A DNA stretch of 64,000 nucleotides from Sva-07 sp963774765. GTDB lineage: Bacteria > Actinomycetota > Acidimicrobiia > Acidimicrobiales > Ilumatobacteraceae. Where the stretch lies: NCBI GenBank assembly GCA_963774765.1, contig CAVZGP010000010.1, positions 124,001-188,000 on the forward strand, in the 5' to 3' direction. Positions 26,095 to 33,359 of this stretch are shown here, in pieces. How positions within the stretch are numbered: position 1 is the first letter of the stretch; each line of letters starts with the position of its first letter. The notes under the pieces are model-generated. The model was not told the origin of the DNA, searched no databases, and saw nothing but the letters and a program-made list of their open reading frames with translations. The position numbers and the translations under genes were made by a program.

Positions 26095-26805
26095 TCAGGT
26101 GCGGCGGAGGCGGAGGTAGAGCAGCCGCGGGATGGCGGCGGCCTCGGCGTACTCGAACGCGCGGTCGAGGAATCCGTCGGGTGGGGCCGGCTCGACCATG
26201 CGTTCGAGCACGAGGCCACGCTCGGCGAGGGCGTTGAGGTACCGGGAGAGCGGCCGGTGCACGAATCGAATGAACACGCCCTGCTCGACCTGTTCGACCG
26301 AGTCCTGTTCGACGAGGTACGGCCCGATCCGCCAGTACTGCTCGGGCGGCTCGACGGTGTGGTCGTCGATCCATCCACTCCCGGGCGTCTGCAGCAGCGG
26401 ATGGTTGAGGAAGAACGAGAACCGACCGCCCGGTCGCAGCACCCTCGCCACCTCGGCGATCGCTCCGTCGACGTCGTCGATGTGCTCGAACACCAGACAT
26501 GCCACCACCGCGTCGAACGACGTCCTCGGGAACGGCAGCTCGGCGGCCTCCGACCGCGCGAACACCGCTCCCCCGCCGCGCTCGTGGGCCACCCGGATCT
26601 GGTTCCACGTCGGATCGACGCCGACGACCCGCGATCCCGCCGCGGCGAGCAATCGACTGATCTGCCCGTCGCCGCATCCGAGGTCGAGCACCCGATCGAA
26701 CCCGGCGAGTTCGGCGGTGGCCAGCGGCAGGATCTGCTCGACGTACTCCGGGTCGGCGCCCTCGGTGAATCCCTCGATCCACCAGTCGGCGTGCGCCTCC
26801 CACAA
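26095..26805 (-). CDS. SAM-dependent class I methyltransferase
   Basis: The encoded protein has about 236 residues. The SAM-binding motif I is VLDLGCGDGQISRLLAAAG, followed by VVGVDPTWNQI, LPFPRTSFDAVVACLVFEHI and VARVLRPGGRFSFFLNHPLL. It is of the Methyltransf_11 type, so the substrate cannot be inferred. The frame opens with TTG 26805; homologous-looking residues (DHEL) continue upstream without ATG, so the true start is unclear. The gene is divergent from the F420-type oxidoreductase. Confidence 0.8.
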   Translation of the reverse strand: MWEAHADWWIEGFTEGADPEYVEQILPLATAELAGFDRVLDLGCGDGQISRLLAAAGSRVVGVDPTWNQIRVAHERGGGAVFARSEAAELPFPRTSFDAVVACLVFEHIDDVDGAIAEVARVLRPGGRFSFFLNHPLLQTPGSGWIDDHTVEPPEQYWRIGPYLVEQDSVEQVEQGVFIRFVHRPLSRYLNALAERGLVLERMVEPAPPDGFLDRAFEYAEAAAIPRLLYLRLRRT

Positions 26806-26886
26806 CTCATGATCCCGTGGTTCCCCGCCCGGACCACGATCGGTCGGGGTCGCTCGTCACGGGGGCAGAGGTTACGGTCGGCGTTC

Positions 26887-27798
26887 ATGAAGTTCTCGAT
26901 CTGGCCCAACCCCGAACGCCCGCCCGCCGAAGTGCTCGACCTCGCCCGCATGGCCGACGCCGAGGGATGGCACTGCCTCTGGTACGCCGACCACTACATG
27001 CCGAACTCCGGCAGCGAGGACGTCCTGCCCGGAGACGTCAACGAGTGCTGGGCGATGCTTCCGGCGATCGCCGCGGTCACCGAGCGCGTCCGGATCGGGT
27101 CCCTGGTGGCCCCGACTTCGGTGCACCACCCAGCGATCCTCGCCAATCGGGCATCCACGATCGATCGGATCTCGAACGGGCGCATGGTGCTCGGCATCGG
27201 GGCAGGCTGGCAGATCAACGAGCACCAGGCCTACGGCATCGATCTCGAGGAGCCGGCCACACGCGTGAGCCGATTCGAGGAGGCGATCCAGGTGATCCGA
27301 TCGCTGCTCAACGAGGAGACAACCGACTTCCACGGAGACTTCTACGGCATCACCGATGCACCGGCCAACCCGAAACCCGTGCAGTCACCGCTCCCCATCC
27401 TCGTGGGCACCGGCAGCCCTCGCATGTTGCGCATCACCGCAACTCACGCCGACGAATGGAACACCTGGGGCGGTCCCGAGATGGCCGGCGCGGCGCTGAC
27501 CAAGTTCCACGTGGCGTGTGAGCAGGTGCAACGCGACCCGGCGACGATGTGGAAGTCGACCCAGGCGCTCGTGTTCATGTCCGACGACGCCGACCTCGCA
27601 ACGAACATCAAGGGCGGCGACATGGGCCCCCGATCGATCGTCGGGTCGAACGCGCAACTCGTCGACGAGATCAGCACGTACATCGAATTGGGATTCGACG
27701 AACTGATCATCCCCGACTTCACGCTCGGCGCCACGCCCGAGGAACGAGTCGACCGCTACCGCGCGCTCCAGTCCGACGTTCTCGCCCAGGTCGGCTGA
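26887..27798 (+). CDS. Luciferase-like (LLM) F420-dependent-type oxidoreductase
   Basis: The encoded protein has 303 residues from ATG 26887. It is a TIM-barrel LLM-family protein (FSIWPNPERPPAEVLDLARM, WHCLWYADHYMP, ERVRIGSLVAPTSVHHPAIL, ISNGRMVLGIGAGWQINEHQ, LPILVGTGSPRMLRI). Actinobacterial members of this subgroup generally use cofactor F420 rather than FMN; that is family knowledge, not visible here. The substrate is unknown. It is convergent with uvrC, 29 bp apart. Confidence 0.85.
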   Translation: MKFSIWPNPERPPAEVLDLARMADAEGWHCLWYADHYMPNSGSEDVLPGDVNECWAMLPAIAAVTERVRIGSLVAPTSVHHPAILANRASTIDRISNGRMVLGIGAGWQINEHQAYGIDLEEPATRVSRFEEAIQVIRSLLNEETTDFHGDFYGITDAPANPKPVQSPLPILVGTGSPRMLRITATHADEWNTWGGPEMAGAALTKFHVACEQVQRDPATMWKSTQALVFMSDDADLATNIKGGDMGPRSIVGSNAQLVDEISTYIELGFDELIIPDFTLGATPEERVDRYRALQSDVLAQVG

Positions 27799-27827
27799 CT
27801 GCACTCCGAGCCTGGGTCCCCGACTCC

Positions 27828-29711
27828 TCAATCGGCGTGGAACTTCGCGTACACGGCCTCGGCGACTGCGTCGGGCAGGAAGCTGAACGCCTTCAGCTCG
27901 TCGAGTTCGGCCCGCTTCACCGCGTTCACGCCGCCGAGCGCCTTGACCAGCTTCTTCTGACGAACCTCGCCCAGGCCGGCAATGCCGTCGAGCGCGCTGA
28001 CAGTCATGCGCTTGCTTCGCCGCTCGCGGTGGAACGTGTTCGCAAACCGGTGTGCTTCGTCGCGGATCCGTTGGAGCATGAAAAGCGCCTCGCTCCCCCG
28101 CGGGATCTCCACCGGTGCGCTCCGTCCGGGGATGAACACCTCCTCGAACCGCTTCGCGAGTCCGGCGACGGGGATCTCGTCGGTCAGGTCGAGTTCGTCG
28201 ATCACGCGCTTGGCCGCACTCAGCTGGCCCTTACCACCATCGACCAGCAGCAGCTGCGGCGGGTAGGCGAATTTGCCGGGCTTGTCACCGCGCTCGTTCA
28301 CCGGCCGGTCGCGTTGGTCGAGGTACGCCTGCAGGCGCCGCCGCACCACCTCGGCCATCGCGGCGTAGTCGTCGCTGGCGCTCACCTCGTCGCCGCCCAC
28401 GGTGTTGACCTTGAAGCGTCGGTACTCGCGTTTGTTCGGCAGGCCGTCCTCCAGCACCACCATCGAGCCGACGTAGTCGCTGCCCTGCAGATGCGCCATG
28501 TCGTAACACTCGATGCGAAGTGGAGCTTCAGGGAGGTCGAGGTGATCCTGCAGTTCGGTCAGTGCCCGACTGCGCGAGTTGTGGTCGCTGGCCCGCTTCA
28601 TCCGATGCCGGGTGAACTCACCCTCGGCGTTGCGGGTGACGGTCTCCAGCAACGAACGCTTGTCTCCACGTCGCGGCACCCGGACCTGGACGCGCGAGCC
28701 CCGTCCCATCGACAGCCACTCCTCGTACGTGGCCAGTTCCTCCGCCTCGTATGGCACGAGCACCTGCTTGGGCACGCCCAGGATCGGATCGTCGCCGTAC
28801 ATCGACTCGAGAATGCGGTCGATCATCCGGCCGGGCGTGAGTTCCTCCACCTTGTCGAGGATGAAGCCCTTGCGGCCGACCACCCGGCCCTTGCGGACGT
28901 AGAACACCTGGACGGCGGCTTCGAGTTCGTCCTCGGCGATGCCGATCACGTCGAGATCCTCGCTGCGCTCGGCGACCATCTGCTGCTTCTCGATCGCCTT
29001 GCGGACGGCGGTGAGCCGGTCGCGGAGGCGCGCCGCTCGCTCGAATTCGAGCGCGGTCGCGGCCGACTTCATGTCGGCCTCGAGACGGTCGACGATCTCG
29101 TCGGTGTCGCCGTCGAGGAACTCGCACAGGTCTGTGACGAGCTGTCGGTACGGCATCTCCTCGATCTCGCCGACGCACGGTCCGGCGCATTTCTCGATGT
29201 GGAAAAGCAGGCACGGACGACCGAGCCGCTCGTGCTGGTTGAACTTCGCCTGACTGCACGTGCGGATCGGGAACGACCTCAACAAGAGGTCGAGGGTGTC
29301 GCGGATCGCGTAGGCGTGGGCGTACGGCCCGAAGTAGCGGGTGCCCTTGCGTTTGCGACCCCTCATCACGAGCGCCCGCGGCCACTGCTCGTCGACGGTG
29401 ACGGCCAGGAACGGGTAGCTCTTGTCGTCGCGTAGGCGCACGTTGAACCGCGGGTCGTGCTGCTTGATCAGCGAGAACTCGAGCATCAGCGCCTCGACCT
29501 CGTTGCGCACGATGGTCCACTCGACCGACTCGGCGGTCTCGACCATCTGGGCGGTGCGAGGGTGGAGGTTGCGCGGGTCCTGGAAGTAGTTCGACAGGCG
29601 CTGGCGGAGGTTCGACGCCTTGCCGACGTAGATCACGCGTCCGTGGACGTCCTTGAACTGGTACGAGCCCGGCGCGTCGGGGATCGTGCCGGCCGGAGGA
29701 CGCTTCACCAT
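27828..29711 (-). CDS. uvrC: Excinuclease ABC subunit C
   Basis: The encoded protein has 627 residues from ATG 29711 (MVKRPPAGTIPDAPGSYQF). The GIY-YIG nuclease is at 15-95 (GRVIYVGKASNLRQRL). The UvrB-interacting UVR helix is near 200-240 (LEFERAARLRDRL). The RNase H-like nuclease (RIECYDMAHLQGSDYVGSMV) is followed by a C-terminal helix-hairpin-helix pair (IAGLGEVRQKKLVKALGG). It makes both incisions in nucleotide-excision repair. No LexA box is seen in its short upstream gap. Confidence 0.97.
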   Translation of the reverse strand: MVKRPPAGTIPDAPGSYQFKDVHGRVIYVGKASNLRQRLSNYFQDPRNLHPRTAQMVETAESVEWTIVRNEVEALMLEFSLIKQHDPRFNVRLRDDKSYPFLAVTVDEQWPRALVMRGRKRKGTRYFGPYAHAYAIRDTLDLLLRSFPIRTCSQAKFNQHERLGRPCLLFHIEKCAGPCVGEIEEMPYRQLVTDLCEFLDGDTDEIVDRLEADMKSAATALEFERAARLRDRLTAVRKAIEKQQMVAERSEDLDVIGIAEDELEAAVQVFYVRKGRVVGRKGFILDKVEELTPGRMIDRILESMYGDDPILGVPKQVLVPYEAEELATYEEWLSMGRGSRVQVRVPRRGDKRSLLETVTRNAEGEFTRHRMKRASDHNSRSRALTELQDHLDLPEAPLRIECYDMAHLQGSDYVGSMVVLEDGLPNKREYRRFKVNTVGGDEVSASDDYAAMAEVVRRRLQAYLDQRDRPVNERGDKPGKFAYPPQLLLVDGGKGQLSAAKRVIDELDLTDEIPVAGLAKRFEEVFIPGRSAPVEIPRGSEALFMLQRIRDEAHRFANTFHRERRSKRMTVSALDGIAGLGEVRQKKLVKALGGVNAVKRAELDELKAFSFLPDAVAEAVYAKFHAD

Positions 29712-29766
29712 CTCGCTTCCACCATGACGTCCCAAGCATACGGACGGCCAGATACCGTGAGGCCCG

Positions 29767-30675
29767 ATGTCCGACCAGTTCGCCGCCGCCTTCCGCCGAC
29801 GACCCAACGACGGCTGGTTCCGTGCGGGCAACTACGACATCACCACCACCGACATCCTGTGCGCGTTGTCGGTGCTGTCGATGTTCCTGTGGGGGCTGTT
29901 CCGCGACGCGTGGGACCGGCTCTGGTTCGCTCCCGTGTTGGTCCGCGACTTCGAGGTGTGGCGGCTGGTCACCTGGCCTGTCGCCACCGAACCCGCGATC
30001 TGGCCACTGCTCGGCGTCGTCTTCTTCTACCTGTTCGGCCAACAGCTCGAATCGTTGTTCGGGCGGGGCAAGTTCCTGGCCTGGGTACTTGCACTCACGA
30101 TCGTGCCGGCACTGATCCTGACGATGCTCGGACCGTTGTCCGACAGCATCGACTACATGATCCAGTACGGGCTCAACAACCTGTTCCTCGGCGGCATCTG
30201 GGTGTATGCGGCGACGTATCCCGGCGTGAAGTGGTTCGAGGTCATCCCGCTGTGGGCACTCGCGGCCATCTTCAGCGTGCTCAACTTCCTGCAGTTCAGC
30301 GGCACCGATCAGACCGGCCAGTTGATCTTCCTGCTGGTGTCGATCGGTGTGGCACTGGTGGCGGGACGATCGCTCGGCCTCGCGACCGGCTGGCCGATCC
30401 CCCATCTTCCGCTCGACGGTGTCGGCACGTCGCGTCCGAACAAGCGCAAGTCGAAGCCGTCACGTTCGGCCGGTTCCTCCAAGTCGAGCGGCGTCGTGCA
30501 GGGGCCGTGGAAGAACGCTCCAGCGCCGATGCCGCCGCCGAGCGCGCCCTCCGCCGCCGACCAGATCGAGCTCGACGCGTTGCTCGACAAGATCGGCGCC
30601 AACGGCATGGACTCGCTGACCGGCGACGAGAAGAAGCGCCTCAACGACCTCAGCAAACGCCTCCGCAATCGCTGA
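29767..30675 (+). CDS. Rhomboid/Derlin-like membrane protein with DUF6576-like tail
   Basis: The encoded protein has 302 residues. Five to six membrane segments occupy about 30-215 (VWRLVTWPVATEPAIWPLLG, then YGLNNLFLGGIWVYAATYPG), with the rhomboid-like LFGQQLESLFG box. The protease signature Gly-x-Ser-Gly and the catalytic His are not seen, so it is probably a non-catalytic, Derlin-like member. A Lys/Ser/Pro linker leads to a helical tail (LDALLDKIGANGMDSLTGDE) found in some actinobacterial rhomboids. It is divergent from uvrC by 55 bp. Confidence 0.7.
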   Translation: MSDQFAAAFRRRPNDGWFRAGNYDITTTDILCALSVLSMFLWGLFRDAWDRLWFAPVLVRDFEVWRLVTWPVATEPAIWPLLGVVFFYLFGQQLESLFGRGKFLAWVLALTIVPALILTMLGPLSDSIDYMIQYGLNNLFLGGIWVYAATYPGVKWFEVIPLWALAAIFSVLNFLQFSGTDQTGQLIFLLVSIGVALVAGRSLGLATGWPIPHLPLDGVGTSRPNKRKSKPSRSAGSSKSSGVVQGPWKNAPAPMPPPSAPSAADQIELDALLDKIGANGMDSLTGDEKKRLNDLSKRLRNR

Positions 30676-30696
30676 GCCCTGGCAATCGCGCCCGGC

Positions 30697-30856
30697 GATG
30701 AGCGAACCGACCGGATACAGCGGTTTCGCTCATCACAACCCCCGAGAATCTCCCACCGATGAGCGAACCGACCGGATACAGCGGTTTCGCTCATCACAAC
30801 CCCCGAGAACCTCCCACCGATGAGCGAACCGACCGGATACAGCGGTTTCGCTCATC
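30697..30856. repeat. Hairpin repeat family 1, cluster B (three copies)
   Basis: Three identical 38-bp cores at 30697, 30758 and 30819 stand at an exact 61-bp period with two almost identical 23-bp gaps. The cluster lies downstream of the rhomboid-like gene and ends about 80 bp before the next start. It is the largest array in the window. Confidence 0.93.
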
Positions 30857-30937
30857 GCAGGCTCTTCGGCGTTGCGGGCTCGGTAGGGTGCTTCTGACCG
30901 ACTCCCTCCGACGACTTCACGTCCCAGGAGGTTCGAT

Positions 30938-31876
30938 GTGGCCACTCTCAGCTCGCACGCCCACGCGCTACTCGCACGCCAACACGGCGTTGCCTCGACC
31001 CGACAGTTGCTCGAAGCCGGGATCTCGGTACGACAGCTTCAGCAACTCCAGCACGACGGCGTCCTCGACCTCGTGCTGCGAGGTGTCTACCGAACACCGA
31101 GCGCTCCGGTCACCGAACAGAGCAAATGCGCGGCGGTGTGTCTGGCGCGGCCTGAGGTTGCCATCGCCGGGCCGACGGCGGGACGCCTGTGGGAGTTCCG
31201 TCGACTGCCGCCCGACCATCGGATCCACGTGCTCGCGCCACCGGCGAGCAACCCCGCGATCGCCCGGTGGGTGGTCCCGTACCGCACGGCCGCTCGGCAC
31301 GATCACGACATCATCGAGCGCGACGACGGCATCCGGATCACATCCAGGGCGCGAACGGCCTACGACCTCACCCGCTGGCTCGGCCCTGATGATGTGCTCT
31401 CGGTGATCGAGCAGGCGGCGCACGACGGACGGCTCACCGACGACGACTTCCTGGAGGTGGCCGCCGACTGGTTGTCGCCGCGACGTCCATGGGCTCGATC
31501 GTTCCTCCAAGCCGTCGACCGTCGACTGCCGGGCGGACCGGCCGAGTCGCACCCTGAGGTCCGCGTCGCCGAGGCGTTACAGCTCGCCGGGGTGCGCGGG
31601 CTGGTGCGCCAGTATCGGATCGAGCTTCCCGGCCACGGTGAAGTACGGTTCGACCTCGCCATTGCCGACCTTCGCTGGGCGATCGAGGTCGATCTCCACC
31701 CCCGTCATCGCGAGACGCTGGGGATCGCGTCCGACGCCCGCCGCGACCGAGCTGCCGGCGCCATCGGGTGGACCACCAGCCGGATCACGAAGGCCCAGTA
31801 CGAGGAACGGTTCAACGAGACGATCGCCGAGACCGCCTCCTTCTACGGCGATCTCCGCCGCCGCCTCGCTGGGTAG
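30938..31876 (+). CDS. AbiEi-like wing domain plus PD-(D/E)XK-type (DUF559-like) protein
   Basis: The encoded protein has 312 residues from GTG 30938, with AGGAGG six bases upstream. Residues 1-60 form a winged-helix like the AbiEi antitoxin N-terminus (ALLARQHGVASTRQLLEAGI, then GVLDLVLRGVYRT). The C-terminal 100 residues look like a Vsr/DUF559 nuclease core (EVRFDLAIADLRWAIEVDLH). This architecture is very common in actinobacteria as a lone gene of unknown function. No toxin partner is adjacent, so a toxin-antitoxin role is not supported. Confidence 0.7.
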   Translation: MATLSSHAHALLARQHGVASTRQLLEAGISVRQLQQLQHDGVLDLVLRGVYRTPSAPVTEQSKCAAVCLARPEVAIAGPTAGRLWEFRRLPPDHRIHVLAPPASNPAIARWVVPYRTAARHDHDIIERDDGIRITSRARTAYDLTRWLGPDDVLSVIEQAAHDGRLTDDDFLEVAADWLSPRRPWARSFLQAVDRRLPGGPAESHPEVRVAEALQLAGVRGLVRQYRIELPGHGEVRFDLAIADLRWAIEVDLHPRHRETLGIASDARRDRAAGAIGWTTSRITKAQYEERFNETIAETASFYGDLRRRLAG

Positions 31877-31896
31877 TGCCCCCACCCAACCCCACC

Positions 31897-31934
31897 GATG
31901 AGCGAACCGACCGGATACAGCGGTTTCGCTCATC
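31897..31934. repeat. Hairpin repeat family 1, single copy
   Basis: This is the only unpaired copy of the 38-bp core, identical to those of clusters A and B. It fills the 67-bp gap between two convergent genes, ending 9 bp before the MFS stop codon, where it could also serve as a bidirectional terminator. Confidence 0.92.
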
Positions 31935-31943
31935 GCAACGCAA

Positions 31944-33212
31944 TCAAGTCGCGGTGCGGCGCGGAGCCGAGGTGATCGCTGCGGTGTACCAGGCGAACAC
32001 GAGCAGGACTGCAGCGAGGACGGTTGCGCCGTCGGCGAGGAGGTGGAACCCGAACGACGCCTTGACGAACCCCGAGCTGAAAGCGGCGGTAGCGCCACAG
32101 AGACTGAGGGTGAGGTCGCCCGTGCCCTGTACCTCGACGCGTGACGTCTCCGGAACCGACGCCGTCAGGATCGTCGTCCCGCCGATGAGTCCGAAGCTCC
32201 ACCCGAGTCCGAGAAAGAACAGCCCGACGAACATCAGCACCGGTACGTAGCCGGCAAGCACGGTTGTGATCGTTCCCACACCGAGGATGACCGCGCCGAT
32301 CTGGATCGCCCGAACCGGGCCACGATGATCGACGAACCGCCCCACGAACGGCGCCAGTCCGTACATGCCCACGATGTGCAGCGCGATCACGAATGCCGAC
32401 AGGTCCGCCTGATCATGGTCCTTCATGTGCGGCGGCGTCATGGTCATCACGCCGACCATCGCCGCCTGCGAGATCGCCATCGCTGCGAGGCCGAGGCGAG
32501 CGCCTGGGGACGCCCAGATCACCGTGGCCGACGACCGCACGACGCGAAGGAGTTTCGTCCGCTCGGCGTGCGGATCGATTCCGCCGATCACCTCGAGCGG
32601 ATCGGGTCGCAGCCGGACCCACACGACCGTCGCGGCCACGAGGAAGAAGGCCGCAGCGAACAGGAACGGACCGACCAGCGGATCGAGCCCGATGCGCTCG
32701 GCCACCGATTTCTCGAACGGGGTGAGCAGCGGACCGAGCGCTGCGCCGAGCGCTCCAACCCACACGATCGCGGCGATCGACGCACCCTGTTTGTCGGGTT
32801 CGGCGAGATCGGCAGCCACGTATCGCTGCTGCAGCGTGGCCGCCTGGCCCGCACCGAACGCCACCATCCCCAGCAGGAAGAGGGGAAACCAGCGCAGCTG
32901 GCCGCCAGTCGCCGCGATCGACGCGCCGAGTGCGCCGATCGCCAACACCCGCCAGAGCCCGATCCGTCGGCCTCGACGTCGCATGAACGCTGCGAGCGGG
33001 ATCGCGGTGAACGCCGCACCGATCGTGAACGAGGCGCTGCCCATCCCGGCGAGGCGGTCCGAGCCGAGCAGATCGCTCGCCAGCAGCGACACGACGGCCA
33101 CCATCCCGGCAACCGCCGCCTGGCCCGGGACCTGCGCGAACCTCAGCGAGCGCAGCGTGCGCCGCTGGAGTGCCTCCCGATCGACGCCGGTGTCAGCCAG
33201 TGCATCGACCAC
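31944..33212 (-). CDS. MFS transporter
   Basis: The encoded protein has 422 residues and about twelve membrane helices. The cytoplasmic loop after helix 2 is FMRRRGRRIGLWRVLAIGAL, a form of the MFS signature, and the second half has FVGRFVDHRGPVRAIQIGAV. The closest visible resemblance is to drug/solute antiporter-type MFS proteins, but the substrate cannot be told. It lies between repeat copies at both ends and in the same direction as uvrA. Confidence 0.85.
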   Translation of the reverse strand: MVDALADTGVDREALQRRTLRSLRFAQVPGQAAVAGMVAVVSLLASDLLGSDRLAGMGSASFTIGAAFTAIPLAAFMRRRGRRIGLWRVLAIGALGASIAATGGQLRWFPLFLLGMVAFGAGQAATLQQRYVAADLAEPDKQGASIAAIVWVGALGAALGPLLTPFEKSVAERIGLDPLVGPFLFAAAFFLVAATVVWVRLRPDPLEVIGGIDPHAERTKLLRVVRSSATVIWASPGARLGLAAMAISQAAMVGVMTMTPPHMKDHDQADLSAFVIALHIVGMYGLAPFVGRFVDHRGPVRAIQIGAVILGVGTITTVLAGYVPVLMFVGLFFLGLGWSFGLIGGTTILTASVPETSRVEVQGTGDLTLSLCGATAAFSSGFVKASFGFHLLADGATVLAAVLLVFAWYTAAITSAPRRTAT

Positions 33213-33235
33213 GCCCGTAGTCTGTCACCCCCAGC

Positions 33236-33334
33236 GATGAGCGAACCGACCGGATACAGCGGTTTCGCTCATCGCAACACCACTGTCACCCCCAGCGATG
33301 AGCGAACCGACCGAATACAGCGGTTTCGCTCATC
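33236..33334. repeat. Hairpin repeat family 1, cluster D (two copies)
   Basis: Cores lie at 33236-33273 and 33297-33334, period 61. The second differs from the consensus by one base in the loop (GAATAC for GGATAC). The C-rich block before copy one (CTGTCACCCCCAGC) recurs in the 23-bp gap, so the repeat unit includes some flank. The cluster sits between the uvrA stop and the MFS start. Confidence 0.93.
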
Positions 33335-33359
33335 GCAACGCGGGTCGAACCGCGCCGGG

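Noticed and set aside
25973..30856. Possible CRISPR arrays (38-bp repeats, 23-bp spacers)
   Set aside because: Only one to three repeats per site, spacers nearly identical within an array, repeats dispersed over 20 kb, and no cas genes seen.
30938..31876. AbiE-type toxin-antitoxin system
   Set aside because: Only the AbiEi-like N-terminal wing is present and no nucleotidyltransferase toxin gene is adjacent.
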